From Oopsacas minuta (lineage: Eukaryota; Porifera; Hexactinellida; Lyssacinosida; Leucopsacidae): DNA of 64,000 nt. Both the position numbers and the translations under genes were made by a program. How positions within the stretch are numbered: the stretch's first letter is position 1; every line of letters starts with the position of its first letter. Below the pieces are notes generated by a model, which saw only the letters and a program-made list of their open reading frames with translations, was not told the DNA's origin and made no database searches. The stretch covers positions 248,001-312,000 of the forward strand of contig JAKMXF010000022.1 of the NCBI GenBank assembly GCA_024704765.1, written 5' to 3'. Of this stretch, positions 16,279 through 31,905 are shown piece by piece.

Positions 16279-16683
16279 ATGACTAATAACTCGAGAAAGC
16301 CTTATCCGTTCAGTGATCATGACAATAAAAGGACTTTAGAAAATCATGGAGAACATTTCGACAGAAATCTAGGCCGTAAGATCAAGTCAAGTGAATCAAC
16401 AGAACACTACACTCCTCTCTCATTTCTCTCTTGGGACCATGCTACTACTATGAAGTCATTACAAACTGACAGTTATGTAAAATTAACTTGCAAGAAATCA
16501 GAATTAACTCGCTATCCCGATCACTATAGCTCTGCTGACCGTAAGAACAAAGGTCCCAGTATATCTGAATGTTCTCATAAACTTAGCTTTCCGATACAAG
16601 AGAGACATAAAACATCTCTAAGTGTAATTGCAGAGACTCAACATAGAGATAAGAATGCTCATCTCTGGAACTATTCTTACTAA
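16279..16683 (+). CDS. small basic hypothetical protein, possibly ciliary
   Basis: Intronless 134-residue frame on the same strand as its neighbours, rich in His, Lys, Ser and Tyr. No signal peptide, membrane segment or known domain. The motif PLSFLSWDHATTMKSL followed by KKSELTRYPDHYSSADRK, and the general composition, recall short microtubule inner proteins of cilia, but I cannot name a family. The window also has a true axonemal gene (CFAP144) and LRRC51 and NICN1, so a ciliary role would fit. Codon use and a clear stop followed by AT-rich sequence support coding. Function not assigned. Confidence 0.5.
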   Translation: MTNNSRKPYPFSDHDNKRTLENHGEHFDRNLGRKIKSSESTEHYTPLSFLSWDHATTMKSLQTDSYVKLTCKKSELTRYPDHYSSADRKNKGPSISECSHKLSFPIQERHKTSLSVIAETQHRDKNAHLWNYSY

Positions 16684-17056
16684 ATCGAACAATTCTTACT
16701 AAATATATATTTACAATACCTATCCAATATTATTTTTATATATTCGTTAGGCCCTGTTAATGAGAAATTTATTTAGCTCTAACTAATGTCCACCAAATAT
16801 ACGGGCGGGCGGAATTTTGTCATTATTTAGAACATGAAAAATTCTAGCGACTGGAAGTTTATTAATTAAGCATGTTAAGTAAGGTTTACTCTTCACTCGT
16901 TAGTTAGTAAATATGTGAAATAATAATAATCACTAATTCCAATAATGACAATCTTCATGCGGCTGATGGAGCTTAAACAACTAACAGTGGCCTATATCTA
17001 CATATACTATGAGTTACACTTTATCACTTTAAATACAGGATAGCTTACAGCTGATT

Positions 17057-19267
17057 ATGCGACGCCTGTTAGGTAGTCTCATGCTAGTCAGTGGCTGTGC
17101 TACTACAGGAATCTATATAAACTCATTACGTAAGAGATCTGAGATTCACTCGTTTAACCAAGCAGAGTTAAGAACACCAGAATTTTTCCAGAGAGTATTA
17201 GCTCAGCAGAAGACTATCCCACAACTGGAGGAATGGCCTGAGCTAACTATTCCATCTCGTAGCGACCAGATTGTTAAACTGCAGTCAGATATAGAGTTTG
17301 ATATCCTCGTCATTGGAGGGGGAGCAACTGGATGTGGGGTAGCACTAGACGCTGCTACTCGCGGTCTTAACACTGCAATGGTAGATAAGTTTGATTTTTC
17401 TTCTGGTACTAGTAGTAAGAGCACTAAGCTGATACACGGGGGAGTTAGATATCTGCAGAAAGCTATACTGGGGCTGGATTACGAGCAGTACAAATTGGTA
17501 AGAGAGGCGTTACAGGAACGTGCTAACCTCTTGAGAATAGCTCCTCATCTAGCATACCCTCTCCCCATTATGTTACCCATCTACACATTCTGGCAGATCC
17601 CATACTTCTGGGCAGGGATTAAATGCTATGACATGGTAGCTGGGAAAGAAGTACTCCAAAAGAGTTACTTCGTGTCACGTTCCAAAGCCCTAGAGATGTT
17701 TCCAATGCTAAATAAACAAAAGCTCAGAGGAGCTATCATATACTATGATGGACAGCATAACGACGCTCGGATGAATATCGCACTAGCAATAACAGCTGCT
17801 CAGAATGGTGCTACAATAGCTAATCATGTTAATGTTAAGTCTCTATTGAAGAACGGGAAAGGTAAAGTTTGTGGAGCTCATGTGTGTGACAGGTTTTCAA
17901 AGAAGGAATGGGATATCCATGCTAAAGTTGTTATCAATGCTACTGGTCCTTTTACAGATAGTATTCGTGTTATGAGTGAGTCAAATGCAACACCTATTTG
18001 TCAGCCTAGTGCGGGGATACACGTAGTTCTACCTTCATATTATAGCCCCAAACATATGGGTCTTCTCGACCCCAATTCCAGTGACGGACGTGTAATTTTC
18101 TTCTTGCCTTGGGAGGGTAAGACAATAGCTGGTACGACTGATAGTCCCATAGCTCTTACACACACCCCTCAACCCAGTGAATCTTCTATTCAGTTTATCC
18201 TCAGTGAGATTAGAAACTACCTAGACCCAGGACTTACTATCCGCAGGGGAGACGTACAGGCAGCTTGGTCAGGGATCCGACCTCTCGTTTCAGACCCCTC
18301 CTCCAAAAACACCCAATCAATATCACGTAATCATGTCATAGAGGTAGATAAACATGGACTCATTACGATAGCAGGGGGCAAGTGGACCACTTATAGGTCC
18401 ATGGCAGAAGAGGCAGTGAGTAGAGCTGTTAGTGAAGGAGGTCTACAGACTACCTCCTCTTCTAACACCCTAGGGATGTTCCTGAATGGAGGTGAGCAAT
18501 ATCATCCCTTGCTATTCGTTAGACTCATTCAAGACTTCGGTCTAGAACACGAGACAGCTTGGCATCTAGCTCGTTGCTATGGGGACAAAGCTGCTGAGGT
18601 AGCAAGACTTGCATCATTCACAGGCAAGAAACATCCTCTTGTAGGTCGTAAGCTAGCAGAAGACTTCCCTTATATAGAAGCAGAAGTATTGTATGCATTG
18701 AAGGAATATGCTTGTACTGTTACTGATGTAGTAGCAAGGAGACTGAGCTTAGCCTTCCTTAACGTGCAAGCAGCTGAGGTGGCAGTACCAAGAATAGCAG
18801 AAATAATGGGGGAGAGATTGGGGTGGAGTTGGAGTGAGAGAGAAGCACAAGTTAGTGAAGCAATTGAGTATTTGGATAGTATGGGGAATAAGGTTAGACA
18901 TGAAATACGGAGTTCTTTTCCAGAAAAGTTTAATGATGAAGAATTGGTAAACTTAAAAAAGAAATTCCTAGAATTTGACAAAGACCATGACGGACAAATC
19001 AGTGTTTTAGATATGCGAAAGGTTCTAGAGAATCTCCAGCAGAGAGTAACAGAACAAGAACTCCGTGAATTAATCGCGGAAGTTGACACTAATCGTAACC
19101 AGACTATTGAGTTCGAAGAGTTCGTTCAGTTAATTGCCTCCCTGAAGGCTGGTACTGTTACTGATAGCCGATTCGGTGCTCTGATACAGCAACAAGATTT
19201 GCGAAGGAAAGACTACTCTAACCTCTCTCATACGATACCAGTTGAGAAGAGTGGAGGAGGAGTGTAA
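17057..19267 (+). CDS. GPD2: GPD2, mitochondrial FAD-dependent glycerol-3-phosphate dehydrogenase
   Basis: Intronless, 736 residues (vertebrate about 727). Oxidises glycerol-3-phosphate to dihydroxyacetone phosphate at the outer face of the mitochondrial inner membrane and passes electrons to ubiquinone. The N terminus is a basic/hydrophobic targeting and anchor segment. The FAD-binding motif DILVIGGGATGCGVALDAA spans about 82-100, followed by DFSSGTSSKSTKLIHGGVRY. AGTTDSPIALTHTPQPSE and AWSGIRPLVSDP are family blocks. Two EF-hands follow at about 638-650 (DKDHDGQISVLD) and 674-686 (DTNRNQTIEFEE), giving calcium regulation as in animal enzymes. A splice-acceptor-like CTTACAG ends 6 nt before the ATG. 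An AATAAA at 19399-19404 is its likely poly(A) signal and lies only 35 nt before the EXOC7 start. Confidence 0.96.
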   Translation: MRRLLGSLMLVSGCATTGIYINSLRKRSEIHSFNQAELRTPEFFQRVLAQQKTIPQLEEWPELTIPSRSDQIVKLQSDIEFDILVIGGGATGCGVALDAATRGLNTAMVDKFDFSSGTSSKSTKLIHGGVRYLQKAILGLDYEQYKLVREALQERANLLRIAPHLAYPLPIMLPIYTFWQIPYFWAGIKCYDMVAGKEVLQKSYFVSRSKALEMFPMLNKQKLRGAIIYYDGQHNDARMNIALAITAAQNGATIANHVNVKSLLKNGKGKVCGAHVCDRFSKKEWDIHAKVVINATGPFTDSIRVMSESNATPICQPSAGIHVVLPSYYSPKHMGLLDPNSSDGRVIFFLPWEGKTIAGTTDSPIALTHTPQPSESSIQFILSEIRNYLDPGLTIRRGDVQAAWSGIRPLVSDPSSKNTQSISRNHVIEVDKHGLITIAGGKWTTYRSMAEEAVSRAVSEGGLQTTSSSNTLGMFLNGGEQYHPLLFVRLIQDFGLEHETAWHLARCYGDKAAEVARLASFTGKKHPLVGRKLAEDFPYIEAEVLYALKEYACTVTDVVARRLSLAFLNVQAAEVAVPRIAEIMGERLGWSWSEREAQVSEAIEYLDSMGNKVRHEIRSSFPEKFNDEELVNLKKKFLEFDKDHDGQISVLDMRKVLENLQQRVTEQELRELIAEVDTNRNQTIEFEEFVQLIASLKAGTVTDSRFGALIQQQDLRRKDYSNLSHTIPVEKSGGGV

Positions 19268-19398
19268 TATATCGATAATTACAGTTACGGTATTGTGTTT
19301 GTATAGATTCTTGATTTGATTTGGTGCTATTATTCGTATTATTTAGTTACTTACATTTGTGTGAAAGGTATTAACAGATGTAGACTTATAGACTGTCG

Positions 19399-19404
19399 AA
19401 TAAA
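19399..19404 (+). terminator. candidate poly(A) signal of GPD2
   Basis: AATAAA 132 nt after the GPD2 stop. It is followed 20 nt later by TTAG (19423-19426) and then by the EXOC7 ATG at 19439, an operon-like arrangement. Confidence 0.5.
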
Positions 19405-19438
19405 TGTATACCCAATTATTACTTAGATAATATTCGCA

Positions 19439-25645
<6,207 letters not shown>

Positions 25646-26569
25646 CCAGAGATTTGTTAATTTAACTAAATTTGCAATAATTGAAGAATTTCCGGATCGT
25701 TATGCTTAAAATGAATAATTTTTTGGAGGTGTTAGTTATTAGTAATTTAGTATTGTGGCTTTGCATTACTGGTGATAATACATTCTGTGTATATTTCTAT
25801 TTTACTTTAAATCCTTTAGCCTCAGGCCATTAAAATAGGATGATTAGGTACATCAGAAATGACCAATATGAACTAACCTGACCTGATAGTACGCGAGTTT
25901 TTGAAAATTGAATTGTCCTAATTTGCCTTCTTTACAAGTTTTAAGTTTTACTTACGTAATCAGAGAAATTTGTACTACTTCAAAGACTTTATTAATAATA
26001 ATAATAATCTTACTGATGTAACGAGTACTTAGTTTTTAGCAGCACCTGACTAATCAGCTTATAAAAGGTTGCTCTTTTCCACTTCATTGCATGAATTATA
26101 CCTCGAATTAGTCCTTTATTAATTCAATCATTATAATATACAATACTTGTAACCTTTGTTATTCTTGTTAGTATTCATAGTGGCATACGTATGTATATAT
26201 ATATATTTATAAGTGTATATTCGCTATTTAAAAAATTGCCATCCATTTATCCAATACTCAATCAGTATAATTAATATTACGTATGCATATGATTCCTAAC
26301 TTCCTATTTATAGAAACGTTATTACTTTAGCTATATATACACATACAAACCCGTAGCAAGCAGATTTCAATTGGCCAGGTTGACCTATGCAAAATATATT
26401 CTGCCACTAAATGACTATCATACTATTTCTATTAGTAGTCCGAGTGTTGGCCCTGTTCACACCTGACCAACCGGACTGCTTCTACGTCCATGACATATAA
26501 GTGCTAGTATATTTGTGTTAATATTATCTGAATTATAACATTAGTTCTTTGTAAATTCAGATAAGTATA
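25646..26569. other. intergenic region, no gene seen
   Basis: About 0.9 kb between EXOC7 and the RCC1-repeat gene. Contains a TAA trinucleotide run (about 25990-26008) and a TA run (about 26193-26206). No supportable frame on either strand. Confidence 0.6.
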
Positions 26570-28133
26570 ATGAGCGTGTTTGCCTGGGGTTGCGGTCGTT
26601 ACGGTCAGCTTGGAAATGGTTTGCTTGACAACCAACCTCTTCCCATAAAGATGGATTTATCATTCCTTCCCTCAAAGGATGAGGAAATTCCCATCAGCGT
26701 TACTTGTGGTTCTCACTGTACATTTGTGGTTACTAGTAAAAAGAATGTATATGTATGTGGGATGGGTCGCTATGGAAGAATGGGAGAGGGATCACAGAAT
26801 GACCGGAACTTTCCTGTCGCAGTCAAACTCCCCGCATACATCGCTAACCTCTCAAGCAGATTCACTCACTCATGTGCTGTTGATAAATCAGGACAGGTAA
26901 ATAAATTTATAAATAATATACAAATTTATGATCTCTCTGCAACCCTTAGGTATATTGCTGGGGCTCTACACAAGCTCTATGCAACCCAATAATTAGCAGT
27001 GTTACAGAAGACACTGCTACTTCTTCTAGGAAGGAGATGGGAGCTGGTAAAGCCAGTGCCTCAATGGCAGATATCCTGATACCGGCTAGTATTGATGTCC
27101 CACTGCTTGACGGTATGGATAGAGCTCTCACAGTTGCATGTGGGCACAATTTCACATTTGTTGTGACAGAATCAGGTATGGTATTCTCTTGGGGTAACGG
27201 TAAGCATGGAGTGTTAGGACATGGAAACGAAAACAATGTAGCCAGACCTTCTCTTGTGGAAAGTCTTTGCGGCATCAGGTAGTAAATAAAACAAATATAT
27301 TTAAAACATAAACGTTACTTTATTGCTATTATAGAATTGTTGGAGCTGAGTGTGGATCAAACATGGCAGCTCTGTTAAGTGAAGACGGACAGTTATTCAC
27401 TGCTGGATGTTCAAAGGAGTTCGCATTAGGACACGGCCCTATGTCTGCTCCTGTCAAAACGTTCAAACCTATTGAGAAGTTATTTGGCCAGAAACTAACG
27501 TAAGTAATTAAAGAATAATAATCTAAATGAAGTCAGGGCCGCATATTGTGAACCCTTATGGGACCAAAATCTTGTTCATAATATTGAGACTTCATATTAA
27601 CAGAACTTAATTAGTTAATTTATACAAATCTCATCGGAATGATTTATTGGGACCACTGGCTTGGCTCATAATGAGGGAATTTCAATTTCATAATAAACGA
27701 TCCTGACTGTAGTCTGTATCTCTACAGAGCCTGCAGCTGTTCGAAAGGGGAGCATCATCGTCACATGCTAGCCTGTACAGAGACAGGTACTGTATACTCA
27801 TGGGGAGATGGTAGCAAGGGGAAACTCGGTCACGGAGATATAAACCCTGTAGAATGGCCTAGAATGATAGATCAACAATTTTTTCTGGGACAAAGAGTAG
27901 TTAAAGTAGCTGTTGGAGGCCTGCATAGTCTGGCACTGACTGAGAAAGGTCTGGTATTCAGTTGGGGATGTGGGAGTGATGGTAGACTGGGTCACAAAGA
28001 CTCTATCGGACACAGATATTTATATAAAGAGGCGTCACCTCGGCTGGTCGAGTCTCTGTCCATGTTAGGACAAGTAACAGATATTGATTGCTCATATTAT
28101 CACTGTGCTGCAGTGGTAACCACAAAACTATAG
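26570..28133 (+). CDS. RCC1-repeat beta-propeller protein
   Basis: Four exons (26570-26896, 26950-27278, 27335-27499, 27728-28133) give 408 residues composed almost entirely of RCC1 (RLD) repeats. Diagnostic G-(Q/x)-L-G and W-G elements recur: VFAWGCGRYGQLGNG, YVCGMGRYGRMGEG, VFSWGNGKHGVLGHG, VYSWGDGSKGKLGHG and VFSWGCGSDGRLGH, each followed by a strand of the type VTCGSHCTFVVT. That makes a complete seven-bladed propeller with no BTB, HECT or FYVE extension. Roles of such proteins range from Ran exchange to ciliary and trafficking functions. I cannot assign an orthologue, and RCC1 itself is less likely because the blade sequences differ and there is no basic N-terminal tail. Confidence 0.82.
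27534..27722. mobile_element. degenerate repeat element in RCC1 gene intron 3
   Basis: The right end CGATCCTGACTGTA (inverse TACAGTCAGGATCG) and left AGTCAGGGCCG suggest CAGTCAGG terminal repeats. Two direct inner copies of a block GGGACCA...TTG..TCATAAT are seen. It fills almost the whole intron. More degenerate than the other elements; weak call. Confidence 0.4.
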
Positions 28134-28838
28134 CTACCAATTTATCAAGAACTATTCTCATCTATTTGGCAGCTTTTCTTATTTGTACAGATCGACTTAC
28201 CACTCTATCTCTCATTCATGCCTGCAGTCAGTCTGCATTTGTAAGTCCTGTTTCGTGTATGTATGTATACTGTTCATTGCATACTCATTATTTTCATTAA
28301 TAATTGGGACACGATCGAATGATTTAATCTTTTTAATCTTATTTGGAAATCCCGAAATTGGGGGAATCTTAAATCAATCACTAATTGACTCCGAAAATGT
28401 TGACGTTATGACTCTTTAAGACTTTTGGTTTACTTGTATAGCCATAATCGGTTGTTTATACAAGAAAATCCCTACCAATATCACCAATCCTATCGGTGTG
28501 ATGAAGAGAATGGGAATTGATTACTATAACATTACATCTGCAATTCTTCTGCTGATTTCAGCCTAAATGAATTAATACTATTGTCACAGTTAATGCGTTA
28601 AAGTGATAATTGCGTTGGGAAGGTGCGATACCTTGTGATAATTCCAAATTATAATTACTAGATGTATGTCAGCATAACATAGTTAATGGGGCGCTGCATT
28701 TATTATACGCACGTATGCATTTATCAGGTACTATTTGCTTGTAATGTTCCCGGCTCTTTTAATGACCTGAATTGTGGAGCAAGATTTATAGACTATCAAT
28801 CAATTACCTATTCATTCAATTAATTATGTACTTAGCTT
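28134..28838. other. intergenic region, no gene seen
   Basis: Spacer between the RCC1-repeat gene and UFD1. No frame with family resemblance. A splice-acceptor-like TACTTAG ends 3 nt before the UFD1 ATG. Confidence 0.55.
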
Positions 28839-29795
28839 ATGGACCGATTTGGCGTGTTTGATAATCCTCTAGCTGGTCATTTAGCGGCGATGAGTGGAGG
28901 CGTGTACAAAGGAGATTTCCATTGCTACTCTATGGCTATGTATCAGATAGAGAATAACCAATATGAGTCAGGTGGGAAGATCGTTTTACCTGCATCAGTC
29001 CTAGAGAGACTGACACGAATGAATATTGAGTATCCAATGTTATTTAAACTAACACATTGCGAATCACAACGTTACACTCATTGCGGTGTAATTGAGTTCT
29101 CAGCTCAAGAAGGGAGAGCTTATGTACCTCACTGGATGATGAACATGTTACAAATGAATGAAGGGAATAGTATCAGTCTAGAATATGTATCCCTGGTTCC
29201 TTGTACATATGCAAAGTTTCAACCAATTACCAACGAATTTCTAGACCTCACTAATCCCAAATCTCTCCTTGAGAGAACTCTCCGCTCATTCGCTTGTCTC
29301 ACACTAGGTGACGTCATAACAATCCACTACATCGGTAATGAATTTCAGCTTAGAGTGCTAGAATTGAAACCGAAGGATGAAGTTACGATTATTGAGTGCG
29401 ACATGGAGGTAGACTTTGCAGCACCAGAAGGATACGTTTCTCCCAAGCGAGAGATCCCAGTCAAAGAGGAGATGGAAACTGATGGAGTGGATCCTGAAAT
29501 ATTAGCTACTGCTAACAGCCAACAGAATTTCTTTGCATTCAAAGGCTCAGGACAGCGATTAGACGGAAAGACAAAGGGAACAGATTCTCCTGGACTAGCT
29601 AACCAAGGACTAGTGAAGAGAGGAATACCTAACTATTCCTATAAAGCAAATAAAATTACATTCCCGTCAGCTAAGAAATTAGCCAAAATTTACACACAAA
29701 ACAATGACACTAACAACACAAATGATTCTGAAGATTCGTTCTCAGCTTTCAAAGGTGAGGGAAATGTTTTGAAGCAGCAACAGCGTAAGAAATAG
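28839..29795 (+). CDS. UFD1: UFD1, p97/VCP ubiquitin-recognition cofactor
   Basis: Intronless, 318 residues (vertebrate about 307). With NPL4 it recruits ubiquitylated substrates to the p97/VCP ATPase for extraction in ERAD and chromatin turnover. The conserved double-psi barrel/UT3 region runs from about residue 25 to 200: GGKIVLPASVLERLTRMNIE, YPMLFKLT, CGVIEFSAQEGRAYVPHWMM, YVSLVPCTYAKFQP and NPKSLLERTLRSFACLTLGD. The tail keeps two NFFAFKGSGQRLDG / FSAFKGEGNVL boxes, the SHP-type p97-binding motifs. It is 144 nt from the next gene, with AATAAA at 29891-29896. Confidence 0.96.
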   Translation: MDRFGVFDNPLAGHLAAMSGGVYKGDFHCYSMAMYQIENNQYESGGKIVLPASVLERLTRMNIEYPMLFKLTHCESQRYTHCGVIEFSAQEGRAYVPHWMMNMLQMNEGNSISLEYVSLVPCTYAKFQPITNEFLDLTNPKSLLERTLRSFACLTLGDVITIHYIGNEFQLRVLELKPKDEVTIIECDMEVDFAAPEGYVSPKREIPVKEEMETDGVDPEILATANSQQNFFAFKGSGQRLDGKTKGTDSPGLANQGLVKRGIPNYSYKANKITFPSAKKLAKIYTQNNDTNNTNDSEDSFSAFKGEGNVLKQQQRKK

Positions 29796-29890
29796 TTTGT
29801 ATTTTATCCTGATGATGTTCTATGAGATTATTATGATTGTTTGTGTGTCTGTTATGACCAATCAGTTTGCTTAGAATGGATGTTGCCACC

Positions 29891-29896
29891 AATAAA
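29891..29896 (+). terminator. candidate poly(A) signal of UFD1
   Basis: AATAAA 96 nt after the UFD1 stop, followed within 25 nt by GTTATTAG and then the start codon of the next gene at 29940. Operon-like spacing, as at GPD2-EXOC7. Confidence 0.5.
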
Positions 29897-29939
29897 ATAT
29901 TATAATAATTGTTATTAGCTAATTAGGTCTATAATAGCG

Positions 29940-31451
29940 ATGATTTATGTCTCAATGAAATACTTTATTTTCCTTCTTCTAATCACGGTAATACCAGACC
30001 CCTGTTGTTCAGATCAGAGTGATACATATGATAAAGCTAAGTCTTCTTATGAAACTCTAAGATCTATAACAGAAGACGGCTCTAAGAGAGCTAGCTGTAT
30101 GAAGGTAGCTTTCTCTCAATTAAATGCTACTTGTTCTAATCTTGATGAAACCATGGTGAACTATCTAGCTCTGAGATTTACAGTATGTCACTATCAAGAT
30201 ACTCAGAGGGATTTCCCTGAACAATGTGTTAATGCTTCCCCTACAGTAGAATCAACTACTGAATGCACCAAAAACCTTACTGATAATTCTTTCATAATCT
30301 ATACTCAGTTTTACACACACACACGAGCTTCTTGTTACTTCCTAGAAGCTAAGCTATGGCAGGAGAAAACTGAACAAACAATTCATAAACTTGGTGATGT
30401 AGCAGATGCTTCTGTGCTTAAGATCCATCAGTCGTTAGATAAGAGTGATACTTTGATCAAGGGTCAAGCCGAACTACACATTAAAGCATCTGAATTAAGT
30501 GATAAGCACGATATTCTACACGACAAAATGGACAATAATCATCAAAAGATAGATGAACTTACCAAAGCTATAAGTGAGTATTATATCATGGTTTCTGATA
30601 TGTTATCAATTCTCTCTCAGAGCTCTGTGAGACTGGAGCAGATGGTGAATTTAGTGTTAGGAGAAACTCATCAGCTGTCTTCATTCCTGTTCTACTTTAC
30701 CCTCACTATAATGACGTTTCTACTCACTATACCATCCCGAACTAGTGCAGCTAGATTGAAAATGATCTCTTTTATAGTTCTCCACTTCATGCTGGAGAGA
30801 CTGGTGTACTCAGCTACATCCTCTCTTAGTCCTGACTACCATTCATTATTCGTGACTGTTTCTTACTACACTAGATTCTTCATAGCAGTACTGAGCTTAT
30901 TCTTACTTATGCATGCTGGTTACAACTATAAGGACTACGATATGTTGTTACATGTGATTAATCATAAACTAGATCAAGAGAGAAAAGAAAATGAGAAGTT
31001 TAGAGAGAATATTCAGAATGAAATTAAAGTTACCAGCACATCTCTTCACGATAAATTCGATCTTATAGCCAAGCCTTGTATATCACCACATGTCCAAGAG
31101 GAGGAGCTGCTAGTTCCCAGCGCCAGGAAATCAATTCATCGAGTTAGGAGACGTCTTGAGGATAGTTTTGATACACAGGAGTGTGTTAGTGACTACAATA
31201 CTCCTTGGAGGACGTCTATACAGCCTGATAACGATTCCTCTCTATTCTGTCAGCCAGTAACACTAGATTACGATAGTGGGGTGGAAGACTGCTTCAGGAA
31301 GGAGCTACAGTTAAGTATACATAAATTGAATGTCAGTACAACTGGCTCATCTCCATCCAATTCTCGTACTAGTACTCCTAGTGGATCTTCCCGCTCTCAG
31401 TCTATTTATAGCTCTGCTAAACGATATAATCTTAGATCACAACATAAATAG
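29940..31451 (+). CDS. Kar5/Brambleberry/GEX1-family nuclear fusion protein
   Basis: Intronless, 503 residues. Architecture: signal peptide (about 1-24, ending CCS), a Cys-containing luminal domain, a long coiled coil (about 135-235), then two or three hydrophobic segments (about 245-262, 275-292, 308-328), a second short coiled coil (about 335-365) and a Ser-rich cytosolic or nucleoplasmic tail. The luminal Cys pattern (SCMKVAFSQLNATC, ALRFTVCHYQ, PEQC, TECTKNL) followed by YTQFYTHTRASCYFLEAKLW is the KASH-less karyogamy family signature shared by yeast Kar5, plant GEX1 and fish Brambleberry. That family fuses nuclear envelopes after gamete fusion or between cleavage-stage micronuclei. Recognised from architecture and Cys pattern; overall identity is expected to be low. 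Confidence 0.75.
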   Translation: MIYVSMKYFIFLLLITVIPDPCCSDQSDTYDKAKSSYETLRSITEDGSKRASCMKVAFSQLNATCSNLDETMVNYLALRFTVCHYQDTQRDFPEQCVNASPTVESTTECTKNLTDNSFIIYTQFYTHTRASCYFLEAKLWQEKTEQTIHKLGDVADASVLKIHQSLDKSDTLIKGQAELHIKASELSDKHDILHDKMDNNHQKIDELTKAISEYYIMVSDMLSILSQSSVRLEQMVNLVLGETHQLSSFLFYFTLTIMTFLLTIPSRTSAARLKMISFIVLHFMLERLVYSATSSLSPDYHSLFVTVSYYTRFFIAVLSLFLLMHAGYNYKDYDMLLHVINHKLDQERKENEKFRENIQNEIKVTSTSLHDKFDLIAKPCISPHVQEEELLVPSARKSIHRVRRRLEDSFDTQECVSDYNTPWRTSIQPDNDSSLFCQPVTLDYDSGVEDCFRKELQLSIHKLNVSTTGSSPSNSRTSTPSGSSRSQSIYSSAKRYNLRSQHK

Positions 31452-31905
31452 GAGACACGGTAAACAACCCAGTCACTTCGCTCAGAGTTTGTTAGTGTTT
31501 TATTTGATTAATTCCTTAGTTATCGGTTGTTAATGTCCGTATTCATTCCATTAATTGAGGGAAAAATCGATAGGACAACAACCTATATGTATCTACATTT
31601 GTTCCGAACTCTTGTTCTACGTAATTATTTTGTATGCTCAATCATGAACTATCGTACTGTGTTCAGAGGCAAAGTAAGAGTTTCCAATAATACAAACTTA
31701 ACTTTCAAAATACTTTTCATCCTTTGTTGTTAACTTTCTGTGCGAATACATATATACTACTTACTATCTACATTAATACTATGTAAGAGTATTCTGTATT
31801 ATTCACTTTTTTAGTATTAATACTTTAAATATATAATTGCTTGTTTGTGTCAAGTAACTGAGTGTGTATTATTATATTGTTAGTATTAATATATTGATCA
31901 ATGCA

